From an uncultured Muribaculaceae bacterium (GTDB lineage Bacteria > Bacteroidota > Bacteroidia > Bacteroidales > Muribaculaceae): a stretch of DNA of 14,669 bases. Positions 1 through 6,408 of this stretch are shown here, piece by piece. A program made the translations under genes and the position numbers. The notes below the pieces were generated by a model. It made no database searches. It had not been told where the DNA came from and saw only the letters and a list, made by a program, of their open reading frames with translations. Every line of letters starts with the position of its first letter. Within the stretch, counting starts at the first letter, position 1. Where the stretch lies: assembly GCA_910578385.1 (NCBI GenBank), contig CAJTQV010000024.1, forward strand, positions 1 through 14,669, written 5' to 3'.

Positions 1-39
1 CCAAAACGGGGAAATTTTATTGGGGGTGCCGCACCCAAA

Positions 40-85
40 CCCGGGTGATGACGGAATGGCTACGCCCATTCCGTCATCACCCGGG
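40..85. repeat. Perfect 20-bp inverted repeat with 6-nt spacer
   Basis: The left arm (40-59, starting CCCGGGTGATG) and right arm (66-85, ending CATCACCCGGG) are exact reverse complements around a 6-nt spacer. Such a stem is far longer than an ordinary terminator and lacks a following T-tract. It could be a dispersed intergenic repeat, a short palindromic mobile element or a protein-binding site. Only the structure is certain. Confidence 0.85.
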
Positions 86-283
86 CCTACCGCCGTTGCC
101 GCCGCTAAAGCGGCTCTGACGCGCGTATCGACCCGGCACGATATCCCTCGCTCTTGTCTGACCCCCTCCCGCTGCTGACGACACTTGCGCATCTGCGCAT
201 ACAAATCCCGTTGACCGCTATCGAAATGATGTTAATGAGTGTTAAAAATACGACCTGGATGCAAGAATTATGAATATTAATTG

Positions 284-291
284 TAAATTTG
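284..291 (+). promoter_or_regulatory. Bacteroidota -7 box for the repeat protein gene
   Basis: TAAATTTG matches the TAnnTTTG consensus of the Bacteroidota housekeeping sigma factor. The predicted transcription start is near 297, giving an AT-rich leader of about 50 nt before the ATG at 348. No good TTTG is visible at the -33 position, so the match rests on the -7 box alone. Confidence 0.55.
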
Positions 292-347
292 TGCTATGTT
301 ACTAAGAAAATGATTTTTGGTATATTAACTAACATAATGAACGTTTT

Positions 348-2204
348 ATGAAAAAATTAAACAAGTTTTTGACAGTCGCTCTCGCAGCGGCAGCCACATG
401 CCTTCCGGCGTCGGCAATCACCCTCGTGGTTGACCATCCGGAAGCGGTAGTAGTGCAGATCCAACAGCCCGGCAGCAACACGGCCGAGGTAATCAATGTC
501 GTGGCAGGTGACAACGAGGTTGCCATCACAGGCACCGGCGATGCCATGATGAAAGTGACAGCCGTCTCTCCTTGGGTGATTGACAACATCACAAACATGG
601 CATATATGAGCTTCTTAGATGCCTGGACAGCAGCAGTGCCGGCAGGTTCCACCCAGACTTACGTCTTCACGACCCGCAACCCCGAGGCTCCTGAGACTCC
701 CGGTATCACGCTCAACGTGGATCATCCCGAGGCTCTTGATGTGAAGGTGTCGTACAACGGCGGCGCAGCCCAGGTAATCTCGCTCACCGCAGGTGCCAAC
801 AAGATTGAGACAGCCGAGGCCGGTATGCTCAGCGTAACTCCCGTTGAGCCTTGGACTATCGAGAGCGCCGAGGGCATGACAGTCAATCCCATTCTCGGTG
901 GATATTTCGTTAACTTCGCGGCCGGCGCGACCGATTCTTACACTGTCGTGACCAGCAAGCCGGAAGTTCCCCGCACATTCATCATTCTGAATGTGGATCA
1001 TCCGGAGGCTCTCGACGTGAAAGTGTCATACGACGGAGGCGAGACCCAGACAATCGCAATGGTCGAGGGTGAGAACGAAATCGACACTACAGTTGCAGGT
1101 CTGATGAGCATCACCGCCGTTGAGCCTTGGACAATCGAGAGTGCCGAGGGCATGGTTCAGAATCCTTTCACCGGCGGTTACTCGGTATCTTTCGAGGCAG
1201 GTGCGACAGCATCTTACACCATTGTCACCGCCAAGGGTGCCGGTGAGCCGACATACCTCACACTCAACGTAGACCATCCTACGGCAGTCACCGTGCTCGT
1301 TTCTTACGCCGGAGGTGAGGCTCTGACAATTCCTCTTGAGGAGGGTGCGAATAAGATTGAGACAACAACCGAAGGTCTGATGAGCGTCACCGCCGTTGAG
1401 CCTTGGACAATCGACAGCGCCGAGGGTATGCTCCAGAATCCTTTCACCGGAGGCTATTCACTCTCGTTCGAGGCCGGTTCGACCGCGTCTTACACCATCA
1501 CCACAAGCATCGAGCTTGACAAGACAGCGGTTCTCTGGGTTGACGATGCAGCCAAGGCAGAGTCATTCAGCCTGACAGCAAGCGACAACACCGTTATCTT
1601 CGGCGGTTCGATAGCAGCGGCCACCGGTTACAATGAGTTTGTATTCAACAGCGGTTGGAACGACTTCACACTCTCGTTCACCGGCACCGATCTCGTGAAC
1701 AAGGTATATGTGAACGGCGAAGCTGTTGAGGAAGAGGAAGGCGTGCGCATGCTGAACCTCGCCGACAACGCAGTTGTCAAGGTATTCCTGGCTGAGGAGC
1801 CTGTGTCATGTGACGTTAAATTTGAGGTTGCCGACGATGTCAAGGATCTTACCGTTACACACGACGTGATTCTCGTTGACAACGACATCGAGACAATCAG
1901 CAAGGGTTACAGCTGCTTCAACGGTACCGAGTTCAAGGTAGCCGAGGGTGAAGTCAAGCTTCAGGTTTCGGTCAACGGTGAGAACATCACAGCAGAAGAG
2001 GGTAACTTCGTCTTCGTAGTGACCCAGCCCGAGACAGTGGTCAAGGTATCGGAGAACATCGGCGACAGCGTTGAGGCCATCACCGACGCAGCCGCAGCCC
2101 CGACCGCCGTCTTCAACCTCCACGGCGTCAAAGTATCCGACACCACCGACAACCTCCCCGCCGGCCTCTACATCGTAGCCGGCAAGAAGGTAGTAGTGAA
2201 ATAA
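348..2204 (+). CDS. Exported tandem-repeat protein with C-terminal sorting-like tail
   Basis: Predicted 618-residue exported protein of unknown function. Residues 1-23 form a signal peptide (KK, hydrophobic core, cleavage after ASA); C18 is not in a good lipobox, so a lipoprotein is unlikely. Residues 24-395 are four tandem modules starting at about 24, 120, 212 and 304. Each opens with L-x-VDHP-x-A and carries an EPWTI-x-SAEGM core, a GGY motif and an SYT ending. The first is the most diverged. Residues 396-575 look like two more beta-rich modules of similar size but weak similarity. Residues 587-618 (FNLHGVKV, then LPAGLYIV and KKVVVK) resemble the short C-terminal tails of secreted Bacteroidales proteins, suggesting type IX or surface export. 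The modules look like beta-sandwich domains, so an adhesin or surface role is possible but unproven. It has its own promoter and converges with the HD-domain gene, leaving only 10 bp between stop codons. Confidence 0.9.
   Translation: MKKLNKFLTVALAAAATCLPASAITLVVDHPEAVVVQIQQPGSNTAEVINVVAGDNEVAITGTGDAMMKVTAVSPWVIDNITNMAYMSFLDAWTAAVPAGSTQTYVFTTRNPEAPETPGITLNVDHPEALDVKVSYNGGAAQVISLTAGANKIETAEAGMLSVTPVEPWTIESAEGMTVNPILGGYFVNFAAGATDSYTVVTSKPEVPRTFIILNVDHPEALDVKVSYDGGETQTIAMVEGENEIDTTVAGLMSITAVEPWTIESAEGMVQNPFTGGYSVSFEAGATASYTIVTAKGAGEPTYLTLNVDHPTAVTVLVSYAGGEALTIPLEEGANKIETTTEGLMSVTAVEPWTIDSAEGMLQNPFTGGYSLSFEAGSTASYTITTSIELDKTAVLWVDDAAKAESFSLTASDNTVIFGGSIAAATGYNEFVFNSGWNDFTLSFTGTDLVNKVYVNGEAVEEEEGVRMLNLADNAVVKVFLAEEPVSCDVKFEVADDVKDLTVTHDVILVDNDIETISKGYSCFNGTEFKVAEGEVKLQVSVNGENITAEEGNFVFVVTQPETVVKVSENIGDSVEAITDAAAAPTAVFNLHGVKVSDTTDNLPAGLYIVAGKKVVVK
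417..1532 (+). repeat. Four tandem 276-288 bp coding repeats
   Basis: The units lie at 417-704, 705-980, 981-1256 and 1257-1532; the last three are exactly 276 bp each. Units 3 and 4 share a 28-nt identical block (1111-1138 and 1387-1414) as well as high similarity elsewhere, which points to relatively recent duplication or conversion. Unit 1 is longer and clearly diverged. Confidence 0.9.
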
Positions 2205-2214
2205 TCCCCGTTTC

Positions 2215-2760
2215 TTAAATAATTCCCACCTGTTGGTGGAGATTCATAAAGCGCGCTTCGGCTTCTTCGCCGTGGCGCGCTATTGATTTCACTACGCGGT
2301 CGAAGGATTTTTCGGCGCGGATGTCGCCCGATTTGGAGTAGAATTTATCGGCGTAGCAGACAAGTTTCTCTTCCAGCGTCTGCGGCGTCATGTCGCGGTG
2401 GGGGAGCGGCAGACCCTGTCGCACTATGTCGTCAACTGTCAGCCCGGAACCGGTGTGCCGTTCACATACAAGCGCGTGGCGCGGCAGTCCCTCGGCTTCC
2501 AACAGACGGCGCCCTTCCACGCCGTGACATATGTATGGCAATGTGCCCGTGCAGCATATGTCGGGCGCATCACACAGGAAAATTCCGATGTCGTGGAGAA
2601 GCGCGGCCTCCTCCACAAATGTCAGATCGACATCAAGACCACGTGCGCGCGCGCACGCAAGGGCCTTGTCGGCGACAAGCCGGCTGTGCACCGTGAGTAT
2701 GGTGCGCAGCCGGCTTGATTTTCCGTAGTATTTGTCTATGATACTGTCGCAGTCAATCAT
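2215..2760 (-). CDS. HD-domain (HDIG) metal-dependent phosphohydrolase
   Basis: Protein of 181 residues with the full HD-superfamily metal set: H25, H56-D57 in LLHDIGI, H79, H102 in CERHTG and D138 in LVCYADKFYSK. This predicts a soluble divalent-metal phosphohydrolase. The substrate cannot be read from the sequence; the ERHTG-x-GLT and LEEKLVCYADKF motifs resemble small stand-alone HDIG proteins (a TIGR00295-like type). The start chosen is the ATG at 2760, which shares its A with the ilvE TGA stop (TGATG), implying translational coupling. An in-frame ATG at 2784, inside ilvE, would add eight residues and is less likely. It is the last gene of the ilvE unit, with no recognisable terminator before the convergent gene ends at 2204. 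Confidence 0.9.
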   Translation of the reverse strand: MIDCDSIIDKYYGKSSRLRTILTVHSRLVADKALACARARGLDVDLTFVEEAALLHDIGIFLCDAPDICCTGTLPYICHGVEGRRLLEAEGLPRHALVCERHTGSGLTVDDIVRQGLPLPHRDMTPQTLEEKLVCYADKFYSKSGDIRAEKSFDRVVKSIARHGEEAEARFMNLHQQVGII

Positions 2761-3788
2761 CAATCGAAGTTGATGACCTCGCACCAGCCGTGGGTGTCAG
2801 GCTCGGTGCCGTACTGTATGCCGCGCAGTTTGTTGTAGAGCTTGGTGGTGACAGGGCCTGCCTCGTTCATGTCGAACTGGAAAGTGCGGCCATTGTCGAT
2901 GTCGTCAATCTGACCGATGGGGGTGCAGACAGCTGCCGTACCGCAGTTGCCGACCTCGTCAAACTCAGCCAGCTCGCCGTAGGGGATGTGACGCTGCTCA
3001 ACCTCCATGCCCATGTCTTTTGCAAGCTGACGGAGGCTCATGTTGGTGATAGAGGGGAGGATTGTCTCGCTCGCGGGAGTAACGTAGGTGTTGCCCTTCA
3101 CGCCATAGAAGTTGGCCGCGCCGCACTCGTCGAGATACTCCTTCTCTTTCGGGTCGAGGTAGAGCATCACAGCATAGCCGAGGTCGTGAGCCTTCTGTCC
3201 GGCGTTGAGAGAAGCAGCGTAGTTACCGCCGATCTTGATAGAACCGGTTCCCTTGGGAGCCACACGGTCGTACTCGCGCGACAGACAAACCTTTGTAGGC
3301 TTGAAACCAGCCTTGAAGTAGGGACCTACCGGAGTTACGAGCATGATCACCATGTATTCCTCAGAGGGGCTCACGCCGATCTTGGGTGAAATACCAATCT
3401 CAAGAGGACGGATATAGAGAGAAGCGCCCGACTCGTAGGGAGGAATGAAGCGCTCGTTGAGTTTGACTACCTTGCGGACCATCTCCTCGAAGAGTTCCAC
3501 GGGCATGGGCTGCATGGAGATGCCCTCGGCGCTGCGGATGAAGCGCTTTGCGTTCTCGTCCATGCGGAACACGCGAACTTTACCGTCGGGACCGCGGAAA
3601 GCCTTCAGGCCCTCGAACGATTCCTGTCCGTAGTGGAGACAGCTTGCTGCGATGTGCAGGGGAACATATTCAGAGTCGCTTACTTCGATCTCGCCCCATT
3701 TGCCATCTTTGTAAGTGCAGCGGACGTTATAGTCTGCCTTGACATAACCGAAGGGGAGTTTGCCCCAGTCAAGATTTGGTGTTTCCAT
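2760..3788 (-). CDS. ilvE: Branched-chain amino acid aminotransferase
   Basis: Class IV PLP-dependent aminotransferase of 342 residues, the usual length of the type II (eukaryote-like) branched-chain enzymes common in Bacteroidota. It catalyses the reversible last step of leucine, isoleucine and valine synthesis, using 2-oxoglutarate/glutamate in the cytoplasm. Seen in the sequence: the SCLHYGQ-x-FEGLKAFR segment (about 49-65), LYIRP (124-128), the PLP lysine K185 in SIKIGGNYAAS, and the LDECGAANFY cofactor-binding segment with E221 (219-228). The C-terminal TAAVCTPIG part is intact. The start is the ATG at 3788. The 148-bp gap upstream holds a 9-bp repeat array but no minus-strand TAnnTTTG box, so transcription probably comes from the small gene at 4275-3937. 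The stop overlaps the start of the HD-domain gene. Confidence 0.97.
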   Translation of the reverse strand: METPNLDWGKLPFGYVKADYNVRCTYKDGKWGEIEVSDSEYVPLHIAASCLHYGQESFEGLKAFRGPDGKVRVFRMDENAKRFIRSAEGISMQPMPVELFEEMVRKVVKLNERFIPPYESGASLYIRPLEIGISPKIGVSPSEEYMVIMLVTPVGPYFKAGFKPTKVCLSREYDRVAPKGTGSIKIGGNYAASLNAGQKAHDLGYAVMLYLDPKEKEYLDECGAANFYGVKGNTYVTPASETILPSITNMSLRQLAKDMGMEVEQRHIPYGELAEFDEVGNCGTAAVCTPIGQIDDIDNGRTFQFDMNEAGPVTTKLYNKLRGIQYGTEPDTHGWCEVINFD

Positions 3789-3842
3789 GTGTTTCTGGTG
3801 TTAGATGTATTGAGAGTTTTAATGTTTTTGTTTCAGTTTTTT

Positions 3843-3931
3843 GTCTGACCGGTCTGACCAGTCCGACTTGTCTGACTTGTCTGACAGGTCTGACAGGTCT
3901 GACCTCTGACCTCGGTCTTCTGACCTCTGGC
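3843..3931. repeat. Short tandem repeat array, 9-bp then 7-bp period
   Basis: On the plus strand six consecutive 9-mers follow the form GTCTGACNN (3843-3896; one reads GTCCGAC). From 3897 the array continues as an 8-mer and then TCTGACC-type 7-mers, ending five bases before the stop codon of the small gene. A single CTTGTCTGACC copy also occurs at 153-163. In the direction of transcription the array forms the leader of ilvE. Its function is unknown; slippage-generated length variation is likely. Confidence 0.85.
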
Positions 3932-3936
3932 TTATA

Positions 3937-4275
3937 TCAGACTGCGACCTTGCAGGTCAGGTCGCCGACCTTGACAATATACACGCCGTGGGCCGGCAGC
4001 TGGAGCTGCGAGCGGCCGGCGGGTAGTGTCTCGCTGTTGACCAGTCGGCCAAGGATTGTGAAAATCTTGATCTGCACAGGGTGGTTGGCGTTGACTATGA
4101 TCAGGCCGCTTGCGGCCTTGATCTCGATGTCGGTCTCGCGGACCACAGCCTTTGCATCGGCGCGTTCGGTCTTGACCTGCTCCCAGCCCTTGGGAGCGGC
4201 CGCGGCGGTGAACGCCACCGACGAAGCCGCCAGCAGCAGAGCCGCACCTAAATATGTCTTCAACCGTATGCGCAT
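3937..4275 (-). CDS. Small secreted protein, mostly a sorting-tail-like domain
   Basis: Predicted 112-residue exported protein. Residues 1-27 form a signal peptide (RIRLK, hydrophobic core, AFTAAAA before the mature end). After a short charged linker, residues 57-112 follow the pattern of Bacteroidota type IX C-terminal sorting tails: IIVNA, V-x-IKIFTILGRLV, LPAG, L-x-LP-x-GVYIVKVGD and a final CKVAV. The mature protein is therefore little more than this beta-rich tail domain with no recognisable cargo. The ATG at 4275 is preferred over the in-frame GTG at 4281 because AAGGAAAAAG lies just upstream at suitable spacing. It follows a TAnnTTTG box and is the first gene of the probable ilvE unit. 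Function is unknown. Confidence 0.8.
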   Translation of the reverse strand: MRIRLKTYLGAALLLAASSVAFTAAAAPKGWEQVKTERADAKAVVRETDIEIKAASGLIIVNANHPVQIKIFTILGRLVNSETLPAGRSQLQLPAHGVYIVKVGDLTCKVAV

Positions 4276-4306
4276 TCTCACTTTTTCCTTTTGCTTCGTA
4301 AAATTA

Positions 4307-4314
4307 CAAAATTA
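4307..4314 (-). promoter_or_regulatory. Bacteroidota -7 box upstream of the small secreted gene
   Basis: The minus strand reads TAATTTTG, a full match to TAnnTTTG, about 32 nt before the ATG at 4275 and just downstream of the rpsA terminator. No TTTG is present at ideal -33 spacing; the nearest (4343-4340) is 25 bp away and inside the terminator T-tract. It probably drives the small gene, ilvE and the HD gene. Confidence 0.55.
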
Positions 4315-4340
4315 TTTTGATATACATTCTATTATATGAC

Positions 4341-4389
4341 AAAAAAATCCCCGCAAGGATTACTTGCGGGGACTCATATCTTGCGGGGA
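4341..4389 (-). terminator. Rho-independent terminator of rpsA
   Basis: On the minus strand a perfect 10-bp stem (TCCCCGCAAG/CTTGCGGGGA, 4372-4348) with a 5-nt loop is followed by seven Ts (4347-4341). A second copy of the upstream arm (TCCCCGCAAG, 4389-4380) can pair with the same downstream arm, giving a duplicated 5' arm. It lies 42 bp after the rpsA stop and insulates the ilvE unit. Confidence 0.92.
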
Positions 4390-4430
4390 GTGCCGGGGAC
4401 TACCTTCGCAGGCCCTGACCAAGGCGGTTA

Positions 4431-6224
4431 TCAGCCTTTTTTCTCCTCTTTCTGCATCTGCTCCTTGAGAGCCTGGAGTGCGCCGAGGTCGCCGAGAGTT
4501 GTCTTCTCGATGGCGGGTGCGGCTACAGTCTCTGTTGCCTGACGCTTCTCGCTGCGACGTGCTGCGTTCTGAGCGCGACGCTCAGTCTTGTTGGCGTCTT
4601 CAGCGATGCGGCTGTGGCTGAGGATGATGCGCTTGTTGTCTTTGTTGAACTCGATTACCTTGAATTCGAGCTCGTCGCCGAGCTTGGCCTGGCTGCCATC
4701 CTCCTTCACGAGGTGCTTGGGAGTAGCGAAGCCCTCCACGCCATGCTCAAGGCTGATCACGGCACCCTTGTCGAGAACCTCGATCACCTTACCCTGGTGG
4801 ATTGAACCAACAGTGAAGATGGTCTCGAATACGTCCCAAGGATTGTCCTCAAGCTGCTTGTGGCCGAGGCTGAGACGACGGTTGTCCTTATCGATCTCAA
4901 GAACCTGAACCTCGATGTCGTTGCCGATCTGAGTGAACTCGCTGGGGTGTTTGATCTTCTTTGTCCAGCTGAGGTCGGAGATGTGGATAAGGCCGTCTAC
5001 GCCCTCCTCAATCTCAACGAACACGCCGAAGTGAGTGAAGTTGCGAACCTTTGCGGTGTGGCGGCTGCCGATAGCATACTTCTGCTCGATGTTCTCCCAG
5101 GGGTCTGCCTTGAGCTGCTTGAGACCGAGGCTCATCTTGCGCTCGTCGCGGTCGAGGGTCAGGATGACTGCCTCTACCTCGTCGCCGGCCTTCAGGAAGT
5201 CCTGTGCGCTGCGGAGGTGCTGGCTCCAGCTCATCTCGCTGACGTGGATAAGACCCTCTACGCCGGGCTGTACCTCTACGAATGCACCGTAGTCGGCCAT
5301 TACAACCACGCGACCCTTGATGTGGTCGCCAACCTTGAGGTTGGGGTCGAGGTTATCCCAGGGATGCGGCATGAGCTGCTTGATACCGAGGGCGATACGC
5401 TTCTTCTCGTTGTCGAAGTCGATGATAACGACCTTGATGTCCTGGTCGAGTTTGACAACCTCGTGCGGATCTGAAACGCGGCCCCAGCTGAGGTCGGTGA
5501 TGTGTACGAGACCGTCAACACCGCCGAGGTCAACGAATACACCGTATGCAGTGATGTTCTTGACCTTGCCTTCGAGCACCTGACCCTTCTCCAGCTTGGA
5601 GATGATCTCTTTCTTCTGCTGCTCGAGCTCGGCCTCGATGAGGGCCTTGTGGCTTACAACCACGTTCTTGTATTCCTGGTTGATCTTCACAACCTTGAAT
5701 TCCATCGTCTTGCCGACGAATACGTCATAGTCGCGGATAGGACGAACGTCGATCTGTGATCCGGGGAGGAACGCCTCGATGCCGAACACGTCGACAATCA
5801 TACCGCCCTTTGTGCGGCTCTTGACGTAACCCTTGATGACCTCGTCGTTCTGAAGAGCCTCGTTGACGCGGTCCCAGCTGCGTGTCTGGCAAGCCTTCTT
5901 GTGGCTCAGACGGAGCTGACCGTTCTTGTCTTCGAGTGTCTCGATGTAGACTTCCACCTCGTCACCTTCCTTGAGGTCGGGATTGTAGCGGAACTCGCTG
6001 ATGGGTATGATGGCGTCGGACTTCATGCCGATATCAACACGCACTTCGCGCTTGCTGATCGATTTCACGGTGCCGGTCACCACTTCGTTTTCTTTCGCTG
6101 TCTTGAGAGACTCGTCGTAGGTGTTCATCAACTCCTCACGGCTCTTGTCGGCAACGCTTGCGCCACTTTCGTAGCTCTCCCAATCGAAGTCCTCGATCGG
6201 GGTTTGAACTTTTGATTCAGTCAT
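4431..6224 (-). CDS. rpsA: 30S ribosomal protein S1
   Basis: 597-residue ribosomal protein S1, which binds mRNA on the 30S subunit and helps unstructured leaders reach the decoding site. Six S1 (OB-fold) domains are visible at about 48-110, 128-193, 214-283, 300-369, 385-456 and 473-538. Domains 3-5 carry the clearest RNA-binding form (YGVFVDLGGVDGLVHITDLSW and its variants); domains 1, 2 and 6 are more diverged, as is usual for S1. A basic, Lys/Arg/Ala-rich tail (545-597) follows. The length fits Bacteroidota S1 and exceeds the 557 residues of E. coli. S1 matters particularly here because Bacteroidota genes mostly lack Shine-Dalgarno sequences. The gene stands alone, with its own consensus promoter, a leader hairpin and an intrinsic terminator. 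The ATG at 6224 follows an AT-rich leader. Confidence 0.98.
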   Translation of the reverse strand: MTESKVQTPIEDFDWESYESGASVADKSREELMNTYDESLKTAKENEVVTGTVKSISKREVRVDIGMKSDAIIPISEFRYNPDLKEGDEVEVYIETLEDKNGQLRLSHKKACQTRSWDRVNEALQNDEVIKGYVKSRTKGGMIVDVFGIEAFLPGSQIDVRPIRDYDVFVGKTMEFKVVKINQEYKNVVVSHKALIEAELEQQKKEIISKLEKGQVLEGKVKNITAYGVFVDLGGVDGLVHITDLSWGRVSDPHEVVKLDQDIKVVIIDFDNEKKRIALGIKQLMPHPWDNLDPNLKVGDHIKGRVVVMADYGAFVEVQPGVEGLIHVSEMSWSQHLRSAQDFLKAGDEVEAVILTLDRDERKMSLGLKQLKADPWENIEQKYAIGSRHTAKVRNFTHFGVFVEIEEGVDGLIHISDLSWTKKIKHPSEFTQIGNDIEVQVLEIDKDNRRLSLGHKQLEDNPWDVFETIFTVGSIHQGKVIEVLDKGAVISLEHGVEGFATPKHLVKEDGSQAKLGDELEFKVIEFNKDNKRIILSHSRIAEDANKTERRAQNAARRSEKRQATETVAAPAIEKTTLGDLGALQALKEQMQKEEKKG

Positions 6225-6259
6225 TAAAAAAGTTAATAAATAGTGTTAGTAATTCTCTC

Positions 6260-6282
6260 CTTACGGCACGCTTTGCCATAAG
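6260..6282 (-). promoter_or_regulatory. Hairpin at the 5' end of the rpsA leader
   Basis: The minus strand reads CTTATGGCA, a 5-nt loop AAGCG, then TGCCGTAAG: a 9-bp stem with one T-G wobble. It begins about six bases after the -7 box, so the transcript probably starts at or in the stem. It could stabilise the mRNA or serve as a site for S1 autoregulation; both are inferences. Confidence 0.6.
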
Positions 6283-6287
6283 CGTCA

Positions 6288-6319
6288 CAAAATTAGAACA
6301 TTATTTGCGAGTTTCCAAA
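6288..6319 (-). promoter_or_regulatory. Consensus promoter of rpsA
   Basis: On the minus strand TTTG (6319-6316) and TAATTTTG (6295-6288) are separated by exactly 20 bp, a full match to the Bacteroidota -33/-7 pattern. The predicted start is near 6282, giving a leader of about 57 nt. Confidence 0.85.
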
Positions 6320-6379
6320 TATTTCAGCAATCTTTTTCGCTTTTGTGCCTAAAAATTTTTATTTTACCCCGATTTTCGT

Positions 6380-6387
6380 TTACTTTG
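6380..6387 (+). promoter_or_regulatory. Probable promoter of the small lipoprotein gene
   Basis: TTACTTTG differs from TAnnTTTG at one position. The possible -33 element is only TTTT at 6357-6360, 19 bp upstream. The predicted leader is short, about 15 nt. It is divergent from the rpsA promoter in the same 184-bp gap. Confidence 0.4.
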
Positions 6388-6408
6388 AACGACCAAATAT
6401 GAATTGTT

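Larger units (their letters stand above)
1..347. other. Gene-free, hairpin-rich intergenic region
   Basis: No convincing coding sequence is seen here on either strand. The first 115 bases carry three inverted repeats in a row: GGGTGC/GCACCC at 24-36, a perfect 20-bp pair at 40-85, and GCCGC/GCGGC around a TAAA loop at 101-114. None is followed by a clean T-tract in either direction, so they are not obvious intrinsic terminators. TGCGCA occurs twice near 184-198. The last 100 bases turn AT-rich and hold the promoter and leader of the gene starting at 348. The end of an upstream gene may lie just outside the window. Confidence 0.6.

Noticed and set aside
2761..2784. Upstream ATG for the HD-domain gene at 2784
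   Set aside because: It would lie inside ilvE; the ATG overlapping the ilvE stop gives the standard coupled arrangement, and the eight extra residues add no motif.
2790..3389. Open frame of 199 codons on the plus strand
   Set aside because: Antisense to ilvE; no promoter or recognisable domain.
3843..3931. Possible CRISPR array
   Set aside because: The units are 7-9 bp with no spacers and no cas genes nearby; this is a simple tandem repeat.
4276..4281. GTG start for the small secreted protein at 4281
   Set aside because: The ATG two codons later has better upstream spacing to AAGGAAAAAG and gives a normal signal peptide.
4860..5474. Open frame of 204 codons on the plus strand
   Set aside because: Antisense to rpsA within the repeated S1 domains; the Leu/Val/Asp-rich product is a mirror of the S1 codons.
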